Shown here piece after piece: positions 12,377-23,908 of a DNA stretch of 64,000 nucleotides. The notes beneath the pieces are model-generated. The model saw nothing but the letters and a program-made list of their open reading frames with translations, made no database searches and was not told where the DNA came from. The stretch lies in NCBI GenBank assembly GCA_009193035.1, contig SWDT01000070.1, forward strand, positions 1-64,000, in the 5' to 3' direction. The position numbers were made by a program, and so were the translations under genes. Every line of letters begins with the position of its first letter. Position 1 is the first letter of the stretch. Origin of the DNA: Halicephalobus mephisto (lineage: Eukaryota; Nematoda; Chromadorea; Rhabditida; Panagrolaimidae).

Positions 12377-13788
12377 GATTTACCGCCTAATGCTGTTTTT
12401 TCGAGGGGATTTCCATAATTTTTTTATTTCAAAGTACTTTATGGAAATAATGGAATATCGATTAATGGAAATTGATTTAGAACTTTTTAATAAAATGACA
12501 TCACTGACAACGAAAAAAATAAATTTTTCCGGAGGCGAATGCTCTGTATTTTTCTGATATCATTGAAAAATCAAGTAAGCTGATGATCGTTTTATTACAT
12601 TATATTTCGTTTCAATTGTATCCAAAGTGTTGATATTTTTCGTTGTTCATTAATATTAGTCCGAGTTTCCACAAACTGAACTATTTGTAAAAATAACATT
12701 ATTTTAAAATGACAAACAATTCAAATAATAAAAATACAATCATTTACACTATTTTTTGAAATTCATGATTAGAAATAGTTTTTATATAATCAAGCAGCAA
12801 TAATTGAATCCAGAAATCGAAAGTCTTGGTTTAACAAAAAATCAAAATACCATCTTCGAAGAGAAAATTTCAACAAATATAACGAAAAATTCAGAATCTC
12901 ATCGCCTTTAGGTATTTACAGAATTGGAATTAGTAAAAAGTAGGATCATTGATTCCTGAGAAATAGATTTGCTCTTCTGTTGGAAACGAAAAAAAGATCA
13001 ATTTGAGAAAACGTTAAATGTTTTTATTGATGTCATTATTGTTGAAAACATTTGTATTCGAAAGGTCGGCAGTAGGAATATTGTTCGAAAAAAGAAAGCA
13101 GTCTTTCTCCCATCGGAGTCGAATGCTTTTGATTTTTTTCGTTGTTTCGAAGTCGAAGAACATGTTCGTTGTTCAAAAAGATAAATTAACGAACAACACT
13201 ATCCTCTTCTTTTTCCTTTTTAGCTACCGTCTAGTCGAATTCAGCCACGGAGCCAGTACACTGCGTGGGTACTGCTGAACTTCGAACATTTTGAACTATG
13301 TCACTTTATCCCCTGGAAACGTGCTCTACACAGACAATTTTCAATCACGTCTAACTGAGTACAATCAACACCTAAGATTCTCTTATCGTATTTACCACAT
13401 ATTGGATTCTAAATGAGCGTAATGAACAATAGGATTGTAATCCAACGAAAATTGATTCCAATTGACCATAACTAACATGCTCGAGGTATTTTTCTGCAAT
13501 TAAAAATGCATAAGCATGTTCATTGTGTTCAGCTAGAATTCATTATATGAAGAGCATGATTAACAGCTCTTACGTGTCGATTAGGCTGAGATGTGATTGC
13601 AAATTATCCTTGGAAAAGTAAAAGAACATAATGCCAAACGCGCCAAAAAGGCGTGGCGTGGATGAGAGTCGTTTTTTACGATCATTGTTGTCATGGTTCT
13701 ACTTGATACTTTTTCTTAATTTATTATTACTTGTGTTATTTTGATTGTAATATTGTATTCCGTTAACTAGTTCTCAAATATTGATAAA
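12377..13788. other. intergenic, no supported gene
   Basis: AT-rich sequence. Short ORFs at 12969-13184 and 13018-13278 overlap each other and resemble nothing. A small GC hairpin (GCGCC AAAAA GGCGT) lies near 13639-13655. Confidence 0.45.
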
Positions 13789-13870
13789 GGTTTAACTACC
13801 CAAGTTTGAGGTCTGAATTGTCCCTGTCAACATAATCAAAAATAAAAGAACTCGGAATTTGGAAACAAAG
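13789..13870 (+). ncRNA. candidate variant SL RNA gene
   Basis: Bases 13789-13810 match SL1 at 21 of 22 positions (C for T at position 8). Unlike the copy at 5281, a GT follows the terminal GAG directly (GAG|GTCTGAATTG), as in SL RNA, where the leader is the donor exon. About 67 nt from the 5' end lies AATTTGGAAAC, close to the Sm-binding site of SL RNA (AATTTTGGAAC in C. elegans) and at about the right distance. I cannot confirm the three stem-loops or the upstream PSE. It lies about 650 bp upstream of the gag ORF, so it may instead be part of the retroelement's 5' region. Confidence 0.45.
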
Positions 13871-14436
13871 GGTCTCAACGCGAAAACAAGAAAGTGCGCG
13901 AAAGCAGTTTTGAAATTTATTACGAAATCGGAACCGCGAAATTTATTGTTTTTTGAGTCTACACTCTTTTTGTAACTTTACATAGTTATTATTCTTAATT
14001 TTGTACCGGATAAACACCCTAAGTCCCTATCCCTATTCCTACCCTTTATCTTTGTTCTTGTTTTTTTATTGCAAAGAATTTAATTTTCCAAATTTTAAAA
14101 AAACGAAAGTAACAGGACCGTTACTTGATTAGTGATTATTGGTAGCAGAAATTAACGAATCTGAATTTCAGGCACCTGCTGAGGTCAGAAGTCATCAGAA
14201 GTTCGAAAATCACCTCCGAGAGACTTGGAAAATCGGATAAAGCAGGAAGATAAACTTCTCAAAGTCGAAAAACCAGACAACGACGACAAACTTGGTTTGT
14301 TTTTTAAAGTAATTTCGATACAGCTATTTTTTCAATATTAATTGATTCTAGGAATTTCTACTTTTGATCTGACCGAAATCAAAACAACTATCGAGTGAAA
14401 ATTGTTGATTCTACTGTTCAAAGAAGCAATCAGAAA

Positions 14437-15783
14437 ATGGAAATCAACATGAAAAGTGCTGTATGGCTTCTGAAATCAAAGTCTAGATTAATCGCACCCC
14501 GGCATGAGAAGGTGATGAAATTGGCCCAAGACCAGATCAACATCGATCAATCCAGTCAAGACATTGGAGAATTAAGAAACCAAATGAAAAAAACAAGAGC
14601 TTTAATAGAAAAAGTGAAACACGTCGACAACGAATGGCAGCAGTTGCAGACGGATTGGGAGGAGTTGTTGAAGATAGTAGACGACAGTGCATCAGAAACC
14701 AGACATATCCACAAAAAGTACAGAAGAGAACAAATGTCGAAAGGGAAGAAAGTAGGTCTTCGCAAAAGAATTGAGGAAGTGGAGGATTTACTCGCGGACC
14801 TGGTGGCCGAATATGAAATGATGGAACTTAGCTTCAATATTGCAATCATGGGAGGAAATCAGTCGTATTTACCTACAGTAGAGAAGTCAGGCGTTACTTC
14901 CAAGTGTGATGAAGGAACTCAAGAGAAGTTTGGAGGAGATTCTTCGGAGTACGGGAATTTTATGAAAGAATGGAAAGCCACAATCCACGTTAATCCCAGA
15001 TATGGATTAATCCAGAAGTTGAAGTTGTTGAAAGAAAGATTGACGGGAGAAGCCTACGAAGAAATAAAACAATTCAAATACGGACATGAATACAAAAAGG
15101 CTCTGAACCGACTTCAGGTGAAATTTGGCAATCCAGCAAAAACCGAAGAACAATTAGAAATGCCTTCCATGTACTTTGAGGAAGATGAACCGAAATCACA
15201 GGGAGAGATGTTGTGTCGTGTTCAGTGTGCTATTGAATTCCTTAAGGACTGTGGAATACGTCCAACAGTAGATGAGATCGAAGGACTGTTGGGGAACCCG
15301 TCACCTGCAGAGATGATCAACTACCTGCCGTTGATTGGATGGGCAATGTCAAGTGAAGACTTTACTAGTCAGGAATCGAGTGACGAATTCGAGAGAATCT
15401 TTCTAGATGATAAACTCACAGAAGATACCGTAAGTGGAGGAAGAAAAGACTGCACAACGTCTGTAATCCGTGATCCCATCTTTACTAGAATAATAAAGTC
15501 ACACGAGGCCACAGGAAAACCAAACTCGAAAACAAGAAATTCAAAGACGAAGAAAAACCACTCTCCAAAATGCGCATTCTGCAAAGGAGGTCACAAGCCA
15601 GAAGATTGTGACCGCTTCAAGACTCCAAGCGAGAGAAAGAAAATAATTAAGAACAAAAACCTCTGCTCTAGATGCCTGAAGCCCAACCATTCCGTCAATG
15701 AATGCTATTCCAAGGTCCATTGTGAACATTGCAAGTTCAACAATCACCTCACTGTTAATTGCTATAAGAAGGGCAAAGAATAA
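14437..15783 (+). CDS. BEL/Pao-type retroelement gag, no pol
   Basis: Uninterrupted ORF of 448 codons from the ATG at 14437; the frame is open back to 14395. The N-terminal third is charged and coiled-coil-like. A DUF1759-like gag region follows (FMKEWKATIHVNPRYGLIQK through RLQVKFGNP), typical of BEL/Pao elements. Three zinc knuckles end the protein: CAFCKGGHKPEDC, CSRCLKPNHSVNEC and CEHCKFNNHLTVNC. No protease, reverse transcriptase, RNase H or integrase frame follows before 16480. The sequence GGTAGCAGAAATTAAC near 14141 could be a primer-binding site after a 5' LTR, but I could not identify a matching 3' LTR. It is either a deletion derivative whose gag stayed open or a captured (domesticated) capsid gene. 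Confidence 0.8.
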   Translation: MEINMKSAVWLLKSKSRLIAPRHEKVMKLAQDQINIDQSSQDIGELRNQMKKTRALIEKVKHVDNEWQQLQTDWEELLKIVDDSASETRHIHKKYRREQMSKGKKVGLRKRIEEVEDLLADLVAEYEMMELSFNIAIMGGNQSYLPTVEKSGVTSKCDEGTQEKFGGDSSEYGNFMKEWKATIHVNPRYGLIQKLKLLKERLTGEAYEEIKQFKYGHEYKKALNRLQVKFGNPAKTEEQLEMPSMYFEEDEPKSQGEMLCRVQCAIEFLKDCGIRPTVDEIEGLLGNPSPAEMINYLPLIGWAMSSEDFTSQESSDEFERIFLDDKLTEDTVSGGRKDCTTSVIRDPIFTRIIKSHEATGKPNSKTRNSKTKKNHSPKCAFCKGGHKPEDCDRFKTPSERKKIIKNKNLCSRCLKPNHSVNECYSKVHCEHCKFNNHLTVNCYKKGKE

Positions 15784-16483
15784 AGAAGGAGATAAGAAAT
15801 AAGTCTGTATCATGTTCATTTGTAAAGTTTCAATAAACAAAAGACGGAAAAGAAGTTTTTGTGAAAAAATAATTAACACCTCAAATTTAAAGTAGAAGTG
15901 AATTTTTTTACTCAGAAAAATAATATATCTTAAGATATACAAATTTAATTTCCGTGTTTTTTTGTGTAAGAAAGTTAAACTGCTTTTAAAATAAAAGTTT
16001 TTTTAATTCTCATTTTCACAGCATAGTTTGATTTTGAAAAAAATTATGAATTTTAATGAGTAAAATATTTCTGGTGTAATTGTTTTTAATTTTTTAACTT
16101 ATTCCAAAAATATTCTGAAGATGTTGCAATATGTAAGTCATGACAGAATTTCGAAATGCTAACAGATTGAAAAACAAATGATTTTCACGATCGAAAATGA
16201 AATAATTTGTGAATGCAGAAATTTCAAATCGAAATTTATTTTTCTTTTATTATTGAAATCAGTAAACAAAGTTAAAAATAAAAGTTAATTCATTAAAAAG
16301 GAACTTGTTTTATAATTCAAAATACTACATTATTAAAGTTTGAAAATTTTGATTTTGTGCGACATAAAAATAAAAGTCAAAAAGTTACATTATAAAAAAT
16401 GAAACATCAGTGAGCAATGAAGCTCTAAAGTTCTCAGGAATTTTTGATTAGTATTCAGTTCTAACTAATTACCAGGATAAATT
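15784..16483. other. intergenic, AT-rich
   Basis: No pol remnant, LTR or other gene is visible between the gag stop and the left inverted-repeat arm. AATAAA at 15832 may be a poly(A) signal for gag. Confidence 0.4.
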
Positions 16484-17033
16484 CGAAGAAGGGTTCATTT
16501 CTACAGTAGCGGCGGAACCCACAGGACTTCAGACTCCTTTGTGAAATTGACGTTTAAATATTTAGAATCAGAAATGTTGCTTTAAATTTAACGCATAAAT
16601 AGAATAATCGATTTTTGTTACTGAGTTCATACTGCTTCAAGATGATTTTTGGAAAAAAGCAAATGATTGAGGTGTTTTGTTTCGAAATTTTACGTTGAAT
16701 TTCTGGTTAACAGAAATGGGATCCTTGCTTTAGAACAGTCAGTTGCAGTTTTAGTAAGTTCTGAAACATATATTTCGAAATCTCACAAAACCGGACATTT
16801 GTCATTACGTGATTTCTATTTATAAAAATTTCTAGACCTGTAATTGATGGAAAATATTTCGTAATTATGATTTTGTATAATTTTTATGACCTTTGATTCC
16901 TCTATCAATTGAATTAGAAAGGATAATTGATATTCTGAATCTTTCTGCAAAAATAAGAGGCGAACAAAGTCATATTCTGTTTTTTTATCTTTTTAAAGAA
17001 AATTCAATGCATTACAAGAGAAAAAGTATTCTT
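16484..17033 (+). repeat. left inverted-repeat arm: duplicated tdc-1 3' end
   Basis: About 550 bp that match, as reverse complement, 25391-25942 with only scattered substitutions and small indels (roughly 97% by eye). The first 60 bases copy the last coding bases of tdc-1, from GAAGAAGGGTTC through its TGA stop at 16541-16543; the rest is its 3' flank. The splice acceptor and the start of the tdc-1 exon are missing, so this arm is the truncated copy. It ends 126 bp before the start of the first GTPase gene. Confidence 0.9.
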
Positions 17034-17158
17034 AGAACTCTTTCTGCATTATCAAACTTTTTCTCGACTTGGTCTTTGTTAAAAATCAAAATCATTTGAT
17101 TTTTTTGTCTTAACTTGCTCGTGATGAAATATTTTCTAAATAAATGAAGTTTTCAGAA

Positions 17159-18889
17159 ATGCGTCGAGATACTTACAATGTTCTTGTTCTTGGACAATCT
17201 GGTACGGGAAAATCCACATGGATCAACTCCATCGCCAACTACTTCACCTATGAGAACTTCGACGATGCTCTAGGACGAGCACCCGAATGCATAATTCCAA
17301 CTTCCTTTAGGATATTTGACGATGAAGATGATCAGCACCTAATCAAAGTGGGGAAGTCGAATAAAAACGAGAATATAACATCCCTCGCCGCTTCTTGCAC
17401 TTTAAAGCCTCAGGTGTACTCTTTTCGTCATCCTACTTGCAATTTATGCATCATCGATGTTCCGGGCATTGGAGATACTCGAGGAGTCGATCTAGATAAT
17501 ACCAACATCAAAGCAATCTTAGATACAGTATCTCTGTTTAATGAACTCCATGCCATATGTATCCTCATTAAATGCACGGACGCAAGGCTGACGACAGAAT
17601 TCAGATATTGCTTGAATGAGCTCCTTATGCATGTTCATAAATCCGCGATTCCCAATGTTGTTTTTGTTTTCACAAACACTATTGCTACCAAATTCAAGCC
17701 TGGAAACGCATATACAGTTCTTGAACAATATCTAAAGGAACTCAAAGACGAAAAGAACATTGAAATCCCTCTAAACAAAGAAGTTATTTACTGCATCGAC
17801 AATGAAGCCTTCAGATTTCAGTGTGCCTATCACCAACTTGAGTCTTTCAGAACTATGGATCCAGCTCCGTACAAAGCCGCTTGGAATGCTTCTCAAACAG
17901 CGACAAAGAATTTATTCAAGAGAATGCAAACTATTATTCCCCATAATGTCAAAAGTACACTTTCCATCAATCAAGCCAGAGCCGTCATTATATCCCTGAT
18001 TCAGCCTCTGGCTTCCATTACTGCACTTATCCAAACGAATGCCGCAAACTACAAAGAAAATTTTAAAGATATTATTCATCGTCTCCAGAATAATCTGATC
18101 GTCCAAGAATATGATCTCGAATTGGAGGAACTCGAACGTCCACGCACCGTCTGCACAGCAAAAAAGTGTATTACTATTGAGCGTCTTGGAGGAGTCATTC
18201 AGACTGTTTACAAACAGATTTGCCATCCCACTTGTTATTTAACTAACATTCCCCTCAAAACATTTCCTGAACCTGGATTGAGACATTGTACGGCTATGGG
18301 AGGACAAGAAAATTGCAAACGCTGTCAATGCTCTTATCAACTTCACATGCATATTGACTTCAATCAAAGACGGACTCTTCGTCCGAGTAGAATTGGTGCT
18401 CAGCTTGCAAGACTCCAAAATGTTGATCAAGGAAGAGCAGAAATTGAATTAAAGAAGCAATTGCTTCAGTTAGAAGAAGAGCAAGAGATTATTACAAGCG
18501 CTATGCTCAAATTCTCTGTTTATTTAAGTAAGAATGCAGTTTTCGAGTACAATAATGCTTTTGAAGAGCTGATGAGAATGGAAATCAGGAATCAAGAAGC
18601 TGCAGTTGAAGAAGGGGGTGACAGAAGGACTCTGGATAACTTAAAGAAAATTCTTGACGACTATGTTCAAAGAAAAACAATCATGGAGGATATTAAAAGC
18701 AAGGTCAAAGATAGAGCAATCCGGATCATCGATTCAACAGAAGTTGAGGATCTTCAACAGCAGTTGTTCAATCTTTCGCTTTATGGAGAGAAAATCAGGG
18801 AAATGTATGATAAGAATACGGCCAGTAACATGCAAAGAATGGAGCGAAATGACTTTATCCAGCATAACATGATTTACTCGCCTTTTTAA
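17159..18889 (+). CDS. P-loop GTPase with Cys/His-rich module, intronless
   Basis: Single exon of 576 codons. An ATG at 17144 is in frame, but TTTTCAG at 17150-17156 is a leader acceptor followed by AAATG, so translation most likely starts at 17159. The G domain occupies about residues 5-240: P-loop GQSGTGKST, G3 region DVPGIGDTRG, and an unusual G4 region TNTIATKFKPG in place of NKxD. About residues 325-400 hold a Cys/His-rich module (CTAKKC, CHPTCYL, CTAMGGQENCKRCQC, HMHI) that probably binds zinc. The rest is helical and coiled-coil-like. This resembles AIG1-like/septin-like G proteins scattered among fungi, rotifers and arthropods; the cellular role is unknown. A GTP-driven oligomerising or immunity-type GTPase is possible but is inference. 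It is probably the first cistron of an operon with the gene at 19014. Confidence 0.88.
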   Translation: MRRDTYNVLVLGQSGTGKSTWINSIANYFTYENFDDALGRAPECIIPTSFRIFDDEDDQHLIKVGKSNKNENITSLAASCTLKPQVYSFRHPTCNLCIIDVPGIGDTRGVDLDNTNIKAILDTVSLFNELHAICILIKCTDARLTTEFRYCLNELLMHVHKSAIPNVVFVFTNTIATKFKPGNAYTVLEQYLKELKDEKNIEIPLNKEVIYCIDNEAFRFQCAYHQLESFRTMDPAPYKAAWNASQTATKNLFKRMQTIIPHNVKSTLSINQARAVIISLIQPLASITALIQTNAANYKENFKDIIHRLQNNLIVQEYDLELEELERPRTVCTAKKCITIERLGGVIQTVYKQICHPTCYLTNIPLKTFPEPGLRHCTAMGGQENCKRCQCSYQLHMHIDFNQRRTLRPSRIGAQLARLQNVDQGRAEIELKKQLLQLEEEQEIITSAMLKFSVYLSKNAVFEYNNAFEELMRMEIRNQEAAVEEGGDRRTLDNLKKILDDYVQRKTIMEDIKSKVKDRAIRIIDSTEVEDLQQQLFNLSLYGEKIREMYDKNTASNMQRMERNDFIQHNMIYSPF

Positions 18890-18916
18890 TTAATCATTAA
18901 CGTAATTAAACACATT

Positions 18917-19010
18917 AATAAATGTAACAGAAGTTGAAAAATTGATTACAAGCGTAGATTTACGCTTTTATATTTTTTAGTTTCCCTAATAGCCTGTTAG
19001 TTTATTTCAG
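18917..19010 (+). promoter_or_regulatory. intercistronic region with Ur-like element and trans-splice site
   Basis: In the 124 bp between the two GTPase genes are, in order: AATAAA (18917-18922), a perfect 7-bp stem with 4-nt loop (AAGCGTA GATT TACGCTT, 18950-18967), a U-rich tract containing TATTTT (fits UAYYUU), and TTTATTTCAG ending at 19010, four bases before the next ATG. Stem-loop plus UAYYUU is the known layout of the Ur element that directs SL2 trans-splicing in C. elegans operons. Confidence 0.6.
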
Positions 19011-19013
19011 AAA

Positions 19014-22000
19014 ATGGATAATGTTAACTTTCTTACTTTTCGCAAAGAAATTACTGCTGGAAATTTATATGACTCTGTGAAACATGAATTTAAAAAAGAT
19101 TATTCTCTCAAATTTAATTTTGTACATTCTAATAACAACAGTACTCGAAATCAAGTCAATACGATTGGCATTTCGGATATCTGCAACGGATTATGTAATA
19201 GTCTTGTGACAACGACTGACCGTATACTCAAAATGATTTTATTTGAGGATGATATTTCTTCAACAGTTGTTGATTTTCTAATTCCATTCGCTACGAAATA
19301 CGTATTAGGACGCTTTGAAACCGTATATGAGGTAATCATTGTAGAAATTAAATTAAATTTAAAATTAACTTTTAGAGGGAAAAAGTGTACGAAATTTCTA
19401 TTCTGTCTAATTTGGTAACCGAAGTAGAAGTCGGGAAGATAATTTTATTAAGAGTCATTCCACAATCCAATATGAATTTCAAAGTGATTGAGGATTATAT
19501 TATCGATAGGAAAAAATCAAAAGATCTATTATTTCTTCAAGAAGAATCAAAGTTAAAGATTGAGACACTTGTAAATTGGAGATATCGTCGAGAACATTCA
19601 ACGATTGATGAAGCTCTCAATTTTATAGATGCTGAACTTCGGAACAGACAAGGAGAACATAGTATCCGATGTTACTTACAAAACAAAGAAGTAAATTATA
19701 AATGGCAGGAAACAAAGGGACTATCTGAATCCAAATGTATTTTGGAGCAATTATTGAGAATCATCTTTTGTCAAAAAGTTGCAGAAAAATTTCTCTGTGA
19801 TGCGATTCTTCAACGACCAAGAACTAGTAAATATGAAGAGTTATGGGAAGATTCTGCCACAATATGGAATAAAATAATGACTATAAAAAGAATGATTTCG
19901 CCAGAGTTGCTATCCGAGTATACTGTATCTCAACTATGTAATTCTATAGCCAAAATTTGTCCAAAACTTGATGAATGCAAATTCGTGGTAATGAAATACC
20001 TCCGCCATCGATATCTGCAACCAAAATATCCAGATTCAGTATTGAACATAGTATCTAGAGATTCACAGTTTGAATCCATTTACAAATGTTTCTATAGGAT
20101 TTCTAATGAAGTGAATATTCGAGTGTTCAACAAAAAAAGATTCCATTGTATCACATCATCTGACCATTTGAACTTCTTGAATAACAGTTCTCGCAAGTAC
20201 ATTGTCATCAACGGAACACAGTGCGTTGCCTTCATATTCGATTCTTATGAAGAACTGGAAAAAAACGAGAATGTTTTCTTTACTATTTTGATGTCCCCTC
20301 ACCGTCTTTATAGTAATATGACAAAAAAAGAATTTGATAACGAAAATGTTTTCATCTTTTATAATAAGTCCATTCTTGGAGGGATTCTTATTCATCATCC
20401 TCAATTTCAATCAAAGAGTTCAGGCTACTTATTTAAACATGAATGCCCCGCCCATAAATTTAATAATGACAGACTATGGATTTGCTATAGATGTGTTCGT
20501 TTTGTTTACGTCAATAAAGACATAGTAATTTGCGACTGTGGAATGTCGAATGTTTACAATTGCTCTGTCAAATGCTTCAGTCAGAATCACAAAAGAGAAC
20601 TAATTATATTACCAAAACCCAATACATCTATATTTTCTTCATGGAAAGAGAAGCAATATAAAACAAAACATTGTTCAATGTCGATAGAATCCATGTTTGA
20701 ACGATTGCCTTTGTATGAAAATTATTATTACTTGGATCAAAAAACGAATATGACAACAGAAATCAAAAAGAATCTTGAACAAAAAAATTATGATGTTAAA
20801 GAAATATCAAAATCAGAGATTTCAAAATATTGTTTTCTAAGTAACACCCAAGAACATAAGCAGAATATATCGACAACTATTTATTCACCTTCTATAACGA
20901 CTACTAAAACTGAATCAGAAACATTTAAAGTCACTCAGAACAAAAATGTTAAGTCAAATAAGCCTACTGAAAAACTAATTGAAGATCTTTCTCAAATTCA
21001 AACAAAATCATCTGTAAACACAAACACTACCTCTCCATCTTCAGTAGAATATAAATCTATGGGAAAAGAAAAGACAGAGATGATACCTAGTGATATTTCC
21101 ATTAAGACGGAAACTAAGATTTCAACAACAATGAATATTACAACAGAAAACCAAAATACTGTTGGACAAAAAGATGACAAATCCAAAGAAATGATTACTG
21201 AGTTGTCTTTATTGCATCAGCAGCAAAAACATGATCACAATATCTCATCCGAAGTTAATCAATCTCATGCAGTAACTGTTGAAATGGATTTCAAAGAATC
21301 CAAAGTTGATCAGAAAAATGATGTCAACTCAATTGAGTCTAAGGAGAAACTCATTGATGAAATTATTCCTAATTTCAAAACTTCAACAAATGAAGTACAA
21401 GGAAGTACAATTGTAATGACACATAGCAATTCTATATCTCCATCACAAGGTAAACTAACAGAGTTAGGGAAGATAAAGATAATACCCACACGTTCACACA
21501 CTACTACAGATGAAAAGACCCTCAATGTGCTTGTTATTGGGCAGAGCGGAGTCGGGAAATCAACATTACTCAATGCGCTTCATAATTACTTAACTTATAA
21601 CACAGCTAAAGACGCTCTGGAAGGAGAACTCCAATATATAATTCCTTGTAAATTCTCTGTCTATTATGAAGACTACAGTAAGAAAGTTGTTTCTATCGGT
21701 GAATCGGATGGAAATGAGAAATTTGAAGAAGACGGTAACACAACTGGATCCACTACTCAGAAATGCAGATCTCATGCATTTGAGTATCAAGGGAAAAGTA
21801 TTAATTTCATCGATACTCCTGGGCTGACCGATACAAGAGGAGTCAATCAGGATAGTCTGAATCTCGAAGAAGTTCACAAAGCTGTTCTGTCGGTAGACAA
21901 ACTTCATGCCATCTGCCTTGTTTTGAAACCAAATGAAAGAAGACTAGGAGTAGGAATGGAGACAGCTATTCGTGATCTTCTGTCTCTTTTCCCCAAAAAA

Positions 22001-22675
22001 GCCATGTCTAACATTCTCTTCTTCATGACTTTCGCTAGAGGCACTTTTTTTAAACCAGGGGACACTATCGAGCCTATTACAGCTATCTCAGAACAACTGA
22101 AGACAGCTAGGGGAGTTGAACTTCCTGCTCTCAAAAAAACAACAGCTTTCTGTTTTGATAATGAATCTTTTCTTTATCTTTGTGCTACCAAACAGGGAAT
22201 TGAGTATACAGATTCAACAGTTGAAGATTTTGAATTCTGTTGGAAAAACTCCAAAGCTGCTACCAAAAGATTTATGGAGCAACTTCAGATATTATCTTCA
22301 ATAGAAACTTATGAAATCAAATTACTCGATGATATAAGACATATCCTAAAGAAACAACAAAAGCTTATATTTTGCGTAATCCAGAATAAATCGAAATTTT
22401 CAGATCAAATTTCGAAAACCATTATAACATCGTACTTATCTCTAGCTATGAAATTGGATGAATTAGAAGTTGGTACATATGGGAAATCCCATTTAAATTC
22501 TTTTTTGATGAAAAATCAGAGCATGCAAAAACTCATCGTTGAAATGAAGGAAAAAAACAAAGATATCATTTCGCTAGTTACACATTTTCGAGATAATTGG
22601 AAAAAGATGTACCCCAGAGGTGATGATTTATCAGTGATGGAGAAATTTTTGTCTGAGTGGAAACTTTCTAAATAG
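19014..22675 (+). CDS. large P-loop GTPase with Cys-rich module
   Basis: Exons 19014-19331 and 19376-22675; 1205 residues; 44-bp phase-0 intron. Residues 1-460 are not recognisable. About 460-515 form a Cys/His-rich module (HECPAHKF, LWICYRCVRF, ICDCG, CSVKC, QNH), likely metal-binding. About 570-810 are low-complexity and Ser/Thr/Lys/Glu-rich, likely disordered. The G domain spans about 820-1070: P-loop GQSGVGKST, DTPGLTDTRGVN, then FFMTFARGTFFKPGDT as the degenerate G4 region. The G domain is clearly paralogous to that at 17159 (shared NYLTY/NYFTY, LHAIC and FKPG blocks). The rest differs, so one copy gained or lost a long N-terminus. The start is set by the leader acceptor at 19010. Expected location is cytosolic; function unknown. 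Confidence 0.88.
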
Positions 22676-23908
22676 CCAATTATAAAATAACTTTATTATT
22701 TTCATCTATCTATATCAATGTGTTTAGATATAAATATTAAGAATAATAATAGTCATTTCTGGAAGTATAGAAGAAGTAATTCATAATCTTATTACATAAA
22801 AAGAATTAAACTGTGATAGGAAATTATTGAAACATTAAAAGTTTCTGCTCATGAACGTAATATGAAGACGTAAGTTGTGACGCTCTACTTTAATAATCAA
22901 GTGGTCCTGAAACGATTGATGTGAAGAATAGTACTCACATGGTGCACGGTAAGAAAATGTGTTATGTTATTTGTTGTCTGCTTGTTTTATTGATATGTCA
23001 AATTATTCTTATTGCAGTTTCTATTATTTATTTTCATTTTTAATAAAGTCAACAACTACTACAGCAATATCCTTTAAATTTCAAACATTTAATTTTTCAT
23101 TTCTATTTGGTTTAGTCTTAGGAATAATACAAAGCTTAGGTAGAATTTGAGGATCCTTTTACCTAACACTAAGGTTCTTCAAAACTAAGCTTCAGTTAAA
23201 CTACTACTTCGTATTTCATAATTTTCATCTTTTTATTAAATAATTTTTTAACGACATCTCAGAATTATTAATAATGATGAAGGAAAAAAATTAATGAATT
23301 CTTTTGTTCAATACGTTTTGATCGTTTATTTATAACATAACATTTAATGAAATCAGTTGCAGTTTTTACCTTTAGTCAGAATGAAGACCCTTTGATATTG
23401 AAAAGTAAATGAAATTGAATTATTTGTACTCTCTCTGTGTTCAAAAAAGGAGCAATAAAAATAAACATTCATGTATTTTGACTTTTCCTTTTCTTGAATT
23501 GGGATATCCCATAATCACATGTTTAATTTTCGTAATTTGATTAGATTGACCAATGAGGAAGTATGAAATAATATTGATTACTTTGACTAATTAAATTGTT
23601 TTTGTACTCATTGATTCGAAACAAATGAAGTGGGGAAGGGCGTTCCCTAATCCTATGTGGGAGTCATGTAATTTCATCAAACTCTCACACGGACCATATA
23701 TAAAAATCCCACCGTGACAAAATAGATACATCTATTCTAACAACATACACTGACTCCAATGGCCGGGATGTGAAGGAATCTAATTACCGGCAGTGAAAGC
23801 CATATTGGTAGTTGGATTTCTTCTACTCGTATTTATTGTCAATTGTTCGTTTTTGTAGAATTTTTCGATAATAGTACCGTAATAATGATTAACTTTCAGA
23901 AAATAAGC
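22676..23908. other. intergenic; promoter of small gene at its end
   Basis: No gene down to 23690. TATATAAAA at 23697-23705 lies about 200 bp before the small gene. Just upstream, GTGGGAGT (23658) and ACTCTCAC (23681) form an imperfect inverted repeat. Confidence 0.5.
23697..23705 (+). promoter_or_regulatory. TATA box
   Basis: TATATAAAA, the clearest TATA motif in this region. It precedes the leader acceptor (CTTTCAG at 23893-23899) and the start of the 66-residue gene at 23909. Confidence 0.5.

Noticed and set aside
17144..17158. Upstream in-frame ATG of the first GTPase gene
   Set aside because: TTTTCAG directly before AAATGCG is a trans-splice acceptor, so the upstream ATG would be cut away.
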